Positions 8,290-16,665 of a DNA stretch of 64,000 nt are shown piece after piece. The stretch's first letter is position 1. Each line of letters starts with the position of its first letter. The position numbers and the translations under genes were made by a program. The stretch covers positions 62,001 through 126,000 of the forward strand of contig CALTUD010000001.1 of the NCBI GenBank assembly GCA_943912335.1, read 5' to 3'. Source of the stretch: an uncultured Acetobacteraceae bacterium (GTDB lineage: Bacteria; Pseudomonadota; Alphaproteobacteria; Acetobacterales; Acetobacteraceae). The notes beneath the pieces are model-generated. The model had not been told where the DNA came from. It saw nothing but the letters and a program-made list of their open reading frames with translations, and ran no database searches.

Positions 8290-9095
8290 TCAGAATGTAG
8301 TCGGGGTGTCCCTGCCCACTTCCAATCCGAAAACCTCCACCTGATCCAGATTCAGGACCTCACGGCCTTCAAGTGAAACACGAATTAATCGCGTCTAGAA
8401 CGGACGATCCGACCACCAGCGCCAGCAGATACGGCTCGGATCGCCGCTGTAATGGTTCGTTTGTTCGCGTCGGGTCAGTCTGCGCCCAGTCTTGCCGTCG
8501 TTCTACGATGACAGGATGAGATGTCGGGCGCGTTCACGCGCGTCGTCGTTTTGATTGTAGATACGGATTTCGGTCACCAAACAGCGGTGCTCGAGGTCCA
8601 CCTGCCGCCACGCTTGATCGTCCGGTCCGGTGTGGGCCTGATACGTGGCGCTCAGCCGCCCACTGACGATGCCGGCTGCTTGCCGCGCCGTGTCTCCGTC
8701 GTCGCGGATCCATGTGGGGTCGGCCGAACTCATTTGCGCCGGTTTCCCGCGCGACAGGTTGTGTCCGAAGGGCTCGTCCAGATTAAAGGGAGAAAGAGCT
8801 TGTCCTCCATTCTCCGAAGCGGCATGCAGTCGTTCGTATTCTACAAATAGGTAATCGCCCGCGAGGCTGCGCCTGTGGTGATGGGCGGGTCCGTCAGCCG
8901 TAGCGCAGAGTCGAAGCCGGGACGCTGCTAGCCGACGGCGAAGTCCTCGCGGGTGAAGGGTGAATCCGGCACCAAAAGACGACGATCGTCGTACAGCGCC
9001 CAGCCGATGACCATCGCGTTCCGGATCACCGTCAGTCGCGGCACGTCGTCCCAGATATCGAAGCCGCCGAATGCGGTTCGGGTGCGGATCAGCAT
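8290..9095 (-). pseudogene. Decayed gene with F5/8 type C (discoidin-like) domain
   Basis: Reading the minus strand from ATG 9095 gives a recognisable protein broken in four places. Residues 1-55 (starting MLIRTRTAFGGFDIWDDV) end at TAG 8928-8930; the frame continues as QRPGFDSALRLTDPPITTG. A one-base shift near 8845-8856 then leads into YLFVEYERLHAASENGG, and NLSRGKPAQMSS opens a discoidin domain with QAWRQVDLEHRCLVTEIRIYN. TAG at 8503-8505 and TAG at 8395-8397 interrupt it in the same frame, after which TRLIRVSLEGREVLNLDQ and VEVFGLEVG give the domain's C-terminal strand before TGA at 8290-8292. The start overlaps the murI stop (ATGCTGA), so the gene was once translationally coupled to murI. 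Discoidin domains bind carbohydrates; the N-terminal part is not recognised. Confidence 0.75.
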
Positions 9096-9964
9096 GCGGG
9101 CTTCTGCTCCAAAAGCGTGATGTCCGAATAACCGTGGGCGGCGATCCCGCTCCGTAGGCGATCCTGCTCGCAAGGCGTCGCAGTGAACCAGGCGCGCCCC
9201 GGCGTGGCCCGACCGGACGGGATCGGACGCTGGCGCGTCGCGACGAGGTTCGTTGTCTGGCGGGCGACGGCCCCGGCAGGATCGAGCCACGTCACCTCCC
9301 GCGGCGACAAGCGGCGCAGGGCGGGCAGCAGCACGCTATAATGCGTGCAGCCGATGCCGACCACGTCGATCTCATCGCCACCCGGCTGGCCGAATAACCC
9401 GTCAAGTTCGCGCCCAATCGCCGTATCGTCGGGATCGTGGCCGCGAAACACCTGCTCCGCGATGTCGGCCAGACCGCGCGCGCCGTGCGCCAGCAGGGTG
9501 CAATCGGCGGCGAAGCGCTCCTGCAGATCGCGCAGATAGGGGCGCCGCACCGTGGCGCGCGTGGCGAGCAGGCCGATGGTGCGCGTCCGGCTGAGGCTCG
9601 CCGCCCATTTGATCGGCGGCACGCAGCCGACGAACGGGATGGCGAAACGCGCGCGCATCGCGGCCAGAGCCACGGTGCTGGCGGTGTTGCAGGCGATCAC
9701 GACCACATCCGGCTGCGATCGCGCGATGGCGGCGGCGAGCACGGCCTCGACGCGGGCGATCAGCACGTCGTCGGCAAGTTCGCCGTAGGGAAACACCGCG
9801 TTGTCGGCGACGTAATCGACATGCAGCCCAGGCGCCTGGTCCCGGATCGCCCGGACGATCGACAAGCCGCCGATCCCGGAGTCGAACGCCAGCACGCGCC
9901 CGTTCGACAAGTCAGGGTCGGGCGCTTCGGGTTGCAGAATGTCCGGGGCGGCGCCCTGGATCAC
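9089..9964 (-). CDS. murI: Glutamate racemase
   Basis: Interconverts L- and D-glutamate to supply D-Glu for peptidoglycan. In 291 aa the key residues are visible: FDSGIGG (Asp28-Ser29), first catalytic Cys in ACNTAS (Cys92) and second in GIGCTHYSVLLPALR. The GTG start at 9964 overlaps the pyrE stop as GTGA and is preceded by GGGGGAG inside pyrE, so the pair is translationally coupled. A much longer open frame extends upstream antisense-style through pyrE in another frame and is not used. The first 22 residues before the core strand are a short Pro/Asp-rich extension. The stop overlaps the start of the decayed discoidin gene. Confidence 0.94.
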   Translation of the reverse strand: MIQGAAPDILQPEAPDPDLSNGRVLAFDSGIGGLSIVRAIRDQAPGLHVDYVADNAVFPYGELADDVLIARVEAVLAAAIARSQPDVVVIACNTASTVALAAMRARFAIPFVGCVPPIKWAASLSRTRTIGLLATRATVRRPYLRDLQERFAADCTLLAHGARGLADIAEQVFRGHDPDDTAIGRELDGLFGQPGGDEIDVVGIGCTHYSVLLPALRRLSPREVTWLDPAGAVARQTTNLVATRQRPIPSGRATPGRAWFTATPCEQDRLRSGIAAHGYSDITLLEQKPAC

Positions 9965-10725
9965 TTCTCCCCCATCTTCCGGGCCAGCGCTTCCTCGGCG
10001 CTCGCCACGCCGCCATGCTTGGCGGACCAGGAACACGGATCCTCCAGGAAGCGGCGCACTTCGGCGGCTGCCGCGTCGGAGAAATACGGCCGTTCGCGGC
10101 AGGCCTCGAGCACGTCCCACCAGGTGCAGAGCGCATGCAGCGACACGCCCATGTCGGCCAGCGTGCGATGCGCGCCGGGAAACACGCCGTAGAAGAACAC
10201 CACGAAGGTGTGGTCCACCACCGCACCCGCCTCGCGCAGCGCGTTCGCGAACACGATCTTGGATGCACCGTCGGTGGTGAGATCCTCCACCAGCAGGGTG
10301 TGCTTGCCTTCCGGCACGTCGCCTTCGATCAGCGCGTTGCGGCCGAAGCCTTTCGGTTTCTTGCGCACATAGGCCATCGGCGCCGACATGCGGTCGGCGA
10401 TCCAGGCCGCGAACGGAATGCCGGCGGTCTCGCCCCCCGCCACCACGTCGATGCTCTCGTAGCCGATATGACGGCCGATCTTCTCCACCGCCAGCTCCAT
10501 GATCTTCGCCCGGGCGCGGGGGAAGAAGATGATGCGGCGGCAGTCGATATAGACCGGCGACTTCCAACCCGAAGTCAGGGTGTAGGGCTCCTCGGGACGG
10601 AAATTGACCGCCTTGATCTCGAGCAGAAGGCGCGCCGTGGTCAGCGCCGCATCGCGGTCCCAATCGGTCGGTGCGGTGCGGATCATCGGGCCGGGTTCCG
10701 CCTGGAAGGACGCGTCTGCGCTCAT
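9961..10725 (-). CDS. pyrE: Orotate phosphoribosyltransferase
   Basis: Converts orotate and PRPP to orotidine 5'-phosphate in pyrimidine synthesis. The type I PRT fold shows in VNFRPEEPYTLTSGWKSPVY (orotate loop), VVAGGETAGIPFAAW and YVRKKPKGFGRNALIEG (flexible catalytic loop), and the PRPP motif is LLVEDLTTDGASK. At 254 aa it is longer than the 210-220 aa typical enzyme, with an extra C-terminal stretch of about 40 residues (from CTWWDVLEACRE) seen in alphaproteobacterial PyrE. ATG 10725 has AAGGAA about 9 bases upstream. It is first in a pyrE-murI operon, an association not forced by pathway logic but common to cell-growth genes. Confidence 0.94.
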   Translation of the reverse strand: MSADASFQAEPGPMIRTAPTDWDRDAALTTARLLLEIKAVNFRPEEPYTLTSGWKSPVYIDCRRIIFFPRARAKIMELAVEKIGRHIGYESIDVVAGGETAGIPFAAWIADRMSAPMAYVRKKPKGFGRNALIEGDVPEGKHTLLVEDLTTDGASKIVFANALREAGAVVDHTFVVFFYGVFPGAHRTLADMGVSLHALCTWWDVLEACRERPYFSDAAAAEVRRFLEDPCSWSAKHGGVASAEEALARKMGEK

Positions 10726-11021
10726 GCTCGTGGTTCCTTTGTGTCCGGGTATCTGGACCCGGCGTCCTGTCCATCTCCAGTATCGTTTATCGCCCGGGTC
10801 CGAAAGCCGCACGGAAGGCGGGGGGCGTAGTCAGGGCGGCGCGGATCGCTTTCGATGTTCCGGCGGAGGAAGCAGCGTGTCCTATGGGACACCGATCGGC
10901 CGTCATCTGCCGCACTGCGGAACAGAAGCCTTGAACCGGGCCTGCCAGAGCGCGCATAATAGAGCCCTGCAAGTTGCGAACGATTTGCAATTCTTCTCCG
11001 TGTTTTCGAAGGATCACCCCA

Positions 11022-11261
11022 TTGAGCGATCGGACGACCGGGATCACGCGCAACTGCGAACGCGCCGTGGTGACCGCATATCGCGAATTGCGGGCGTGCG
11101 GCACAGTCGACATGCAGGCGTTCCACGCCTGCACGACGCTCTACCGCATCCATCACCCGGAAGCGTCCATCAGCGAGGCACGCCGTCTCGTGTCGGAGTG
11201 GATCGACCATCATGTCGTGCGCGAAGCCACCGGCGAAACGCCCGGCTGCGATTGCGACTGA
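11022..11261 (+). CDS. Small conserved-looking hypothetical protein
   Basis: A 79-residue soluble protein, SDRTTGITRNCERAVVTA onwards, predicted almost wholly helical: two helices around AYRELRACGTVDMQAFHAC and a third with SEARRLVSEWIDHHVV, ending in the Cys-containing tail ETPGCDCD. The TTG start is chosen because GAAGGA stands 8 bases upstream; the frame is also open to a TTG at 10974. It has no recognised domain. It is followed at once by a strong intrinsic terminator (11304-11335), so it forms a single-gene unit, which supports that it is real. A role cannot be assigned; similar short helical proteins are common in Acetobacteraceae genomes. Confidence 0.6.
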   Translation: MSDRTTGITRNCERAVVTAYRELRACGTVDMQAFHACTTLYRIHHPEASISEARRLVSEWIDHHVVREATGETPGCDCD

Positions 11262-11303
11262 CGGGATTTCCGCCTGCCTCGTTGTCGAGGCGCCACCATT
11301 CAG

Positions 11304-11335
11304 AGCCCGCCCGCTTCGCCGGGGCGGGCTTTTTT
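11304..11335 (+). terminator. Rho-independent terminator
   Basis: A perfect 9-bp stem AGCCCGCCC / GGGCGGGCT with a 9-base loop is followed directly by TTTTT. It closes the small gene ending at 11261. Confidence 0.9.
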
Positions 11336-11547
11336 GTTGCGCGCTTCCAACCGATCGACCTTCCGAAAATGTCCCGGAACAGGTCGATTTGATTACGGAA
11401 CGAATTGCGGACTGGTCATTCCGTCGATAGTATACCTTCAACTCGGGCGGGGGTTGCGCGAAGCGCATGGATCGATGTCCGGCTGACCAGGCGCGGCTGC
11501 CTGCCAGCACCTGAACCGGGTGACATCGGCAAGGAAACACCACCTCC

Positions 11548-13572
11548 ATGATGAAGGTTCTTCTGAAACCCGTTCGCGCCCTGACCGGTGCGGCCCTGCT
11601 TCTGGCGGGCACGGCTTCGGTTTCTGCGGCGCATGCCGCGACGGCGATGGATCTGGGCACGGCCCCGGGCGGCACCGTCCTGAGCGCCCGCGTCACGCTG
11701 CCGTTCGCCAACCAGGCGGCGCTGAACGAGGCACTCAAGGCGCGCTACACCTACGGCAACCCGCTGTTCCACCACTGGCTGTCCTCGGCCGAGGTTTCGG
11801 CGCTGGGCCCGAAGAGCGACGACATCGCCGCCGTGAAGACCGCGCTGGCCAAGGCCGGCCTGACGGTCACCGGCACCAGCAAGACCGGCACGGTGAGCGT
11901 GCGCGGCACGGCCGCCGCCATGCAGCGCGCCTTCGGCACCTCCATCCACACCATGAGCCGAAACGGCGTGCGATCCTTCGCCGCTGCCGGCGGGTTCCGT
12001 CCGCAGGGTGCGCTCGCAGGTCGCATCTCCGGCGTGTCCGGTCTGGTGAAGGGCCGGATGCAGCCGATGCTGGCGCATCAGCGCAATGCCGACGGCAGCG
12101 TCGTGGCGGGCGTTCCGGTTCCGGCCGCCGGCAGCAATGCCGCGTCGCCGCTGGATTCCTTCTCGAACCAGTGCTTCACCAACGGCAATACGTCCGCCAT
12201 GCTTTCCTCCGGCAGCACGTCCGCGACCTATAGCGGCATCGGCTTCCAGTTGAACGGCAAGATCTGCGGCTATACCCCGCAGCAGATCGCCAAGCATTAC
12301 GGCCTGGATCAGGCCTACGGCTACGGCATCGACGGCCGCGGCCAGACCATCGTGATCGTGGACGCCTACGGTTCGCCCACGGCGAAGGACGACGCCAACA
12401 CCTTCTTCAATGCGGTCGGCATCACGCCGTTCACCGACGACAACTTCCAGATCATCTATCCGGCCGGAAAGCCGGCATCGGTGAACTACGGCTGGGCCGG
12501 CGAGACCGCGCTCGATATCGAACTCGCCCACGCCATCGCGCCGGGCGCCAAGATCGTGCTCGCCGTGGCGCCGACCAACTACGACACCGACCTTCAGGCA
12601 ACGGTGCAGTACGTGATCGACAACCATGTCGGCAACGTGGTGTCGAACTCCTACGGCGAAAGCGAGAACGACAGCGACGCCGAAACCATGGCCGCGTGGG
12701 ACAAGCTGAGCCAGGAAGCAGCCCTCCAGGGTATCTCGCTCCTGTTCTCCACCGGTGACGATGGCGACTATTACGCGAAGCAGGGTGCGAAGAGTGTTTC
12801 GTCCCCGTCCGACTCCTCCTGGGCCACCGCGGTCGGCGGCACCTCGCTCGACATTCCGAGCGGCAATGGAGTGGCCGAAACCGGCTGGGGCGGCTACTAT
12901 GCCAATCTGAGCAAGGCCAACACGCCGCTCGCAGCGCCGAGCCAGCTCGGCTTCCTATTCGGCGGCGGCGGCGGCGTCAGCACCGTGATCGCCAAGCCCT
13001 TCTGGCAGAGCGACCTGCCCGGCAATTATCGTCTGCAGCCGGATGTCGGCGTGATCGCCGATCCCTATACCGGCGCGATCATCGTCGAACCGCAGGACGG
13101 CGCGGCGTCAGTGTTCACCACCATCGGCGGCACCAGCCTCGCTTCGCCGGTCTTCGCCGGCATGTGGGCGCTGGTGAACGAGGCCTCCGGCTGGAACCCG
13201 GCCGCAGGCCAGATCACTCCGGGCTCGTCCTTCGGCGTGCCGGGTCCGCAGCTCAAGACCTTCCAGTCCTATCTGCTGACCGACGCGCTGCCGCTCACAC
13301 CGCCATCGCAGGTGGCGATCTCCATCACCACCACCACGAACGGCACCCCGACGACGACGACCTATGACGGTTTCAGCGCTCTGGGCATCACCGGGAACAG
13401 CGGTGCGCTCACCGTGCTGCGCCACAGCCCGTCTTCCAAGAACTACGCGGTGCTGAGCTTCAACACCGACAGCTCGCTCACCACCACGACCGGCTACGAC
13501 ACCACCACCGGCCGTGGCGTTCCGAACGGCGCCGGTGCGGTGGCGCTGGCCGCCATGCTGTTCGGCCACTGA
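11548..13572 (+). CDS. Secreted S53 family (sedolisin/kumamolisin-type) serine-carboxyl protease
   Basis: A 674-residue acid-active protease. Residues 1-31 are a signal peptide (VRALTGAALLLAGTA, cleavage near SAAHAA). Residues 40-190 are the pro-kumamolisin activation domain, with the typical LPFANQAALNEAL and NPLFHHWLSSAEV. In the catalytic domain the Glu and Asp of the triad are in GETALDIELA (Glu319 and Asp323), and the Ser is in GGTSLASPVFAG (Ser530). The C-terminal Ca site motif is GYDTTTGRGVPN. S53 enzymes work at low pH, so a periplasmic or extracellular role in an acidified habitat fits acetic acid bacteria. AAGGA lies about 12 bases before ATG 11548; a second ATG follows at 11551. 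A loop with SNQCFTNGN carries cysteines that may form a disulfide with KICGY. Confidence 0.93.
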   Translation: MMKVLLKPVRALTGAALLLAGTASVSAAHAATAMDLGTAPGGTVLSARVTLPFANQAALNEALKARYTYGNPLFHHWLSSAEVSALGPKSDDIAAVKTALAKAGLTVTGTSKTGTVSVRGTAAAMQRAFGTSIHTMSRNGVRSFAAAGGFRPQGALAGRISGVSGLVKGRMQPMLAHQRNADGSVVAGVPVPAAGSNAASPLDSFSNQCFTNGNTSAMLSSGSTSATYSGIGFQLNGKICGYTPQQIAKHYGLDQAYGYGIDGRGQTIVIVDAYGSPTAKDDANTFFNAVGITPFTDDNFQIIYPAGKPASVNYGWAGETALDIELAHAIAPGAKIVLAVAPTNYDTDLQATVQYVIDNHVGNVVSNSYGESENDSDAETMAAWDKLSQEAALQGISLLFSTGDDGDYYAKQGAKSVSSPSDSSWATAVGGTSLDIPSGNGVAETGWGGYYANLSKANTPLAAPSQLGFLFGGGGGVSTVIAKPFWQSDLPGNYRLQPDVGVIADPYTGAIIVEPQDGAASVFTTIGGTSLASPVFAGMWALVNEASGWNPAAGQITPGSSFGVPGPQLKTFQSYLLTDALPLTPPSQVAISITTTTNGTPTTTTYDGFSALGITGNSGALTVLRHSPSSKNYAVLSFNTDSSLTTTTGYDTTTGRGVPNGAGAVALAAMLFGH

Positions 13573-13608
13573 TCGCACCACGCGATCGGTCTCCGGACTG
13601 AAGGAAAG

Positions 13609-13634
13609 CAGGCCCCGGCATACGCCGGGGCCTG
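13609..13634 (+). terminator. Hairpin after the S53 protease gene
   Basis: A perfect 11-bp stem CAGGCCCCGGC / GCCGGGGCCTG with a 4-base loop begins 37 bp past the stop. The downstream tract (TCCTGTTTCTG) is only moderately T-rich, so it may be a weak terminator or a 3' stabilising hairpin. Confidence 0.65.
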
Positions 13635-13688
13635 TCCTGTTTCTGCGAGTCGGACGCCGGAGTCCTTCTTCCGCGGCCCCCGAAACGA

Positions 13689-13718
13689 AACGGGCCCCGG
13701 CAGAAGCCGAGGCCCGTT
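13689..13718 (-). terminator. Intrinsic terminator of gltA
   Basis: Read on the minus strand, a 13-bp stem with a single mismatch (AACGGGCCTCGGC / GCCGGGGCCCGTT) and a 4-base loop is followed by TCGTTTCG. It begins 40 bp past the gltA stop. Confidence 0.8.
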
Positions 13719-13757
13719 CCAGATTTCGAAACGACCGGGGAGAGCCCCCGGCAATCC

Positions 13758-15059
13758 TCAGCCGCGCTGGGCGAGCGGAACCAGATCGCGCTTGGCGGCG
13801 CCGGTGTAGAGCTGACGCGGACGGCCGATGCGCTGGCCCGGCTCCTCGATCATCTCCTTCCACTGGCTGATCCAGCCCACGGTGCGTGCCACGGCGAACA
13901 GCACGGTGAACATGGAGGTCGGGATGCCCATCGCCTTCAGGATGATGCCCGAATAGAAATCGACGTTCGGATACAGCTTGCGCTGCACGAAATACGGATC
14001 CTCGAGCGCGATCCGCTCCAGCTCCACCGCCAGGTCCAGCATCGGCTCGTCGGTGATGCCGAGTTCGGCCAGCACCTCGTGACAGGTCTGCTGCATGATC
14101 TTCGCGCGCGGATCGAAGTTCTTGTAGACCCGGTGCCCGAAGCCCATCAGCTTCACGCCGGAGTTCTTGTCCTTCACCTTGGCGACGAAGTCCGGGATGT
14201 TCTCCTTGCTGCCGATCTCGGCCAGCATCTTCAGCACCGCCTCGTTGGCGCCGCCATGGGCGGGCCCCCACAGGGCGGCGATGCCGGCGGCGATGCAGGC
14301 GAACGGGTTCGCGCCGGTGGAACCGGCCAGACGCACCGTCGAGGTGGATGCGTTCTGCTCGTGATCGGCATGCAGGATCAGGATGCGGTCCATCGCACGG
14401 GCGAGCACGGGGCTCACCTCGTACTTCTCGGACGGCATCGCGAACATCATGTAGAGGAAGTTCTCGGCATAGGTCAGATCGTTGCGCGGATACACGAAGG
14501 GGAAACCCTGCGTGTATTTGTAGGCCCAGGCCGCCAGGGTCGGCACCTTGGCGATCAGCCGCATCGCGCAGATCTCGCGCTGCTTCGGATCGTTGATGTC
14601 GAGATGGTCGTGATAGAACGCGGCCAGCGCGCCGACCGTGCCACACAGCATCGCCATCGGGTGGGCGTCGCGTCGGAAGCCGTTGAAGAAATGACGCAGC
14701 TGCTCGTGCAGCATGGTGTGCTGGCGCAAGGTGGCGTTGAACGCCGCGTCCTCGGCCTGGGTCGGCATCTCGCCGTTCAGCAGCAAAAACGCCACCTCGG
14801 GGAAGGTGGCGTTGGTGGCGAGCTGGTCGATCGGATAGCCGCGATGAAGGAGCACGCCTTCGTCGCCGTCGATGAAGGTGATCTTGCTGTCGCAGGCCGC
14901 CGTGGTGCCGTAGGCCGGATCGTAGGTGAACACGCCCAGCTCGGCCTGGAGCTTGCGGATATCCGCGACGGCCGGGCCCAGCGTCCCCTTCAGGACGGGC
15001 AGGCTGGCCGTCTTGCCGTCGAGACTGATGGTGGCCGTGGACGTTGCTGTCGCGCTCAT
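13758..15059 (-). CDS. gltA: Citrate synthase (type II)
   Basis: Condenses oxaloacetate and acetyl-CoA at the entry of the TCA cycle. The 433-residue length is that of the hexameric Gram-negative type. Catalytic residues appear in LHADHEQNAST (oxaloacetate His), GPAHGGANEAV (acetyl-CoA-activating His) and PNVDFYSG (Asp). MGFGHRVYKNFDPRA supplies the CoA/oxaloacetate contacts, and the N-terminal regulatory domain with TFIDGDEGVLLHRGYPI is present. ATG 15059 follows AGGATAACGTC. It is monocistronic, with a 155-bp gap to the upstream gene and its own terminator. In acetic acid bacteria resistance to acetate has been linked to citrate synthase (aarA), but this is the ordinary-looking gltA form. 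Confidence 0.97.
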   Translation of the reverse strand: MSATATSTATISLDGKTASLPVLKGTLGPAVADIRKLQAELGVFTYDPAYGTTAACDSKITFIDGDEGVLLHRGYPIDQLATNATFPEVAFLLLNGEMPTQAEDAAFNATLRQHTMLHEQLRHFFNGFRRDAHPMAMLCGTVGALAAFYHDHLDINDPKQREICAMRLIAKVPTLAAWAYKYTQGFPFVYPRNDLTYAENFLYMMFAMPSEKYEVSPVLARAMDRILILHADHEQNASTSTVRLAGSTGANPFACIAAGIAALWGPAHGGANEAVLKMLAEIGSKENIPDFVAKVKDKNSGVKLMGFGHRVYKNFDPRAKIMQQTCHEVLAELGITDEPMLDLAVELERIALEDPYFVQRKLYPNVDFYSGIILKAMGIPTSMFTVLFAVARTVGWISQWKEMIEEPGQRIGRPRQLYTGAAKRDLVPLAQRG

Positions 15060-15214
15060 GACGTTATCCTGTGGTTCGTGGACAGGCGGCGTTTCCGCGC
15101 ATGTCGTTCAGGCTTGGCGTTTCGCCGCGGAGGATGGAACGTTGGTTTTTGCGACGCAACACCCCGGATCCCTCCTGCCTGTCCGCATTCCCCTTCCGGC
15201 CGCCGATGCTGCGG

Positions 15215-15736
15215 TCAGGGACGTATCTGATCCAGCACGGCGAGCGTTTTCCCGCCGAGTTCGGTCCAGCTCTGATCGGCCGCCAGCCGCACCATGGTGC
15301 AGGTGTTCAGCCCGGCGCGCAGCGAAGATGGCGCCGCATCGCCGGCCAGCTGCAACGCCAGCTGGTGCAGACCTGGGTTGTGCCCGATCACCAGGAGGGT
15401 CCGAACCGCGTCCGGAACGGACCGGATCGCCGCCAGCAACTCCGGCGGTTCGGCCAGATAAAGCCGATCGCTCACCAGAAGCGCCGGCTGCGGGTCGTCG
15501 AACCGGCCCAGCATCTCCCAGGTGCGCACCGTGCGCCTGGCGCTGCTGACCAGCGCCATGTCCGGCCGCAGGGATTGCCGGCGCATGATCCGGCCCATGG
15601 CGGACGCGTCGTGACGGCCGCTATCGGCCAGATCGCGCGCATGGTCGTTGGCGTCGCCGGCCGGGCCGGGATCGCTGGCCGTGGCCTTGGCGTGGCGCAG
15701 CAGCAGAAGCTGGCGCGGGGGAGGGGCGTCGTTCAT
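15215..15736 (-). CDS. SixA-like histidine phosphatase
   Basis: A 173-residue histidine-phosphatase-superfamily protein. The phosphohistidine motif is LLLLRHAKA at residues 10-18, the second Arg is in SSARRTVRTWEM, and the second His is in VIGHNPGLHQLAL. Length and the RHAKA variant match SixA, which removes phosphate from phosphohistidine in HPt proteins; related enzymes act on small phosphoesters, so the partner remains open. Its ATG overlaps the stop of the chorismate mutase gene (ATGA), giving translational coupling and placing it last in a minus-strand run beginning with the photolyase gene. Confidence 0.85.
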   Translation of the reverse strand: MNDAPPPRQLLLLRHAKATASDPGPAGDANDHARDLADSGRHDASAMGRIMRRQSLRPDMALVSSARRTVRTWEMLGRFDDPQPALLVSDRLYLAEPPELLAAIRSVPDAVRTLLVIGHNPGLHQLALQLAGDAAPSSLRAGLNTCTMVRLAADQSWTELGGKTLAVLDQIRP

Positions 15737-16071
15737 TCCTTGCGCCCGGCCTGCTCGTCGGAACGGGCGATCGCCTCGTGATGACGGATCACCTCGCGGA
15801 TCACGAAGGCCAGGAACTTCTCGGCGAAATCCGGATCGAGCCTCGCGTCTCGGGCCAGCTCGCGCAGGCGCGCCACCTGGCGGCTTTCGCGGTTCGGATC
15901 GGCCGGGGGCATGCCGTGCCGTGCCTTCAAACGCCCCACCGCCTGGGTGCAGCGGAACCGCTCGGCCAGCATGTGGATCAGGGCGGCGTCGATGTTGTCG
16001 ATACTGCCACGCAGCGATTCCAGCGTCGCGACCGGGTCGCTCTCCTGTTCGGGCAACAAATCTGGCGTCAC
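15733..16071 (-). CDS. Chorismate mutase (AroQ class)
   Basis: A 112-residue all-helical AroQ-type mutase converting chorismate to prephenate for Phe and Tyr synthesis. The pattern LRGSIDNIDAALIHMLAERF, then QAVGRLKARHGMPPADPNRE and the C-terminal helix FLAFVIREVIRHHEAI contain the family's active-site Arg, Lys, Asp, Arg and Glu/Gln positions. The start is one of two nearby GTG codons: 16071 (chosen; GGAGG five bases upstream) or 16077. The open frame runs on upstream through the acetyltransferase gene, but this is a shadow. No prephenate dehydratase or dehydrogenase domain is fused. Confidence 0.85.
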   Translation of the reverse strand: MTPDLLPEQESDPVATLESLRGSIDNIDAALIHMLAERFRCTQAVGRLKARHGMPPADPNRESRQVARLRELARDARLDPDFAEKFLAFVIREVIRHHEAIARSDEQAGRKE

Positions 16072-16142
16072 GCTCACCTCCGGCTCCGATCCCTGCACGC
16101 GTTCGGCGGTTCCATCAAGGGGACCGGGCCGCCGCCGTCCGC

Positions 16143-16658
16143 TCAATCGGCCAGCAGGGCCCAGCGCTGGTGATCCCGCCAGTCGCCGTCGATCCGCAGG
16201 TAGCGTGGCGAGAACCCTTCGAGGCGGAATCCGACCCGCTCCACCATCGCGATCGATCGCGTATTGCCCGGCTGGATGTTCGCTTCCAGCCTGTGCAACC
16301 CCATCCGGCCGAACGCTTCCTGGGCGACGAGCCGAAGCCCCAGCGTCATCAGCCCCCGGCCGCCGAAACCCTGCAGCCCCCAATAGCCGAGATACGCGCT
16401 GCGGAAATTGCCGAGCACGATCCGCGACAGGTTGAACACGCCGGCGATGTCGCCGGACCGGCGCTCTAGGACGAGAAAGCTGGCGGCGTCCTCCTGGCTC
16501 TGGTTCTCGAACCAGGCGTCGAACGCCGTTTCGGTCAGAAACGGCGATACCCAAGGCGAAAGGGCCGCGCGGCTCCGGCGGTTGCCGGCAAGCAGCGCCT
16601 CCTCATCGTCGCGCCGAACGCGCCGGACCACCACGGAGGAGCCGGACGCGGTCGTCAT
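16143..16658 (-). CDS. RimJ/RimL-type GNAT N-acetyltransferase
   Basis: A 171-residue acetyltransferase of the GNAT fold. The pattern VVRRVRRDDEEALLAGNRRSR, then the central strand SAYLGYWGLQGFGGRGLMT (acetyl-CoA pyrophosphate loop Q/G-x-G-x-G/A form) and LHRLEANIQPGNTRSIAMVE plus RVGFRLEGFSPRYLRIDG are diagnostic of the RimJ/RimL branch, which acetylates N-termini of ribosomal proteins or, in relatives, antibiotics. ATG 16658 begins 7 bp after the stop of the metallophosphoesterase gene, so the two are in one operon. The substrate is not identifiable. Confidence 0.85.
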   Translation of the reverse strand: MTTASGSSVVVRRVRRDDEEALLAGNRRSRAALSPWVSPFLTETAFDAWFENQSQEDAASFLVLERRSGDIAGVFNLSRIVLGNFRSAYLGYWGLQGFGGRGLMTLGLRLVAQEAFGRMGLHRLEANIQPGNTRSIAMVERVGFRLEGFSPRYLRIDGDWRDHQRWALLAD

Positions 16659-16665
16659 CGTCCGG

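Noticed and set aside
8521..8850. 109-residue plus-strand frame in the accessory patch
   Set aside because: Antisense to the decayed discoidin gene, whose minus-strand translation shows a real domain.
8290..9095. Amber-codon reassignment to explain the three TAG stops
   Set aside because: A frameshift in the same gene and ordinary stop use elsewhere in the window make decay the simpler explanation; kept only as a test.
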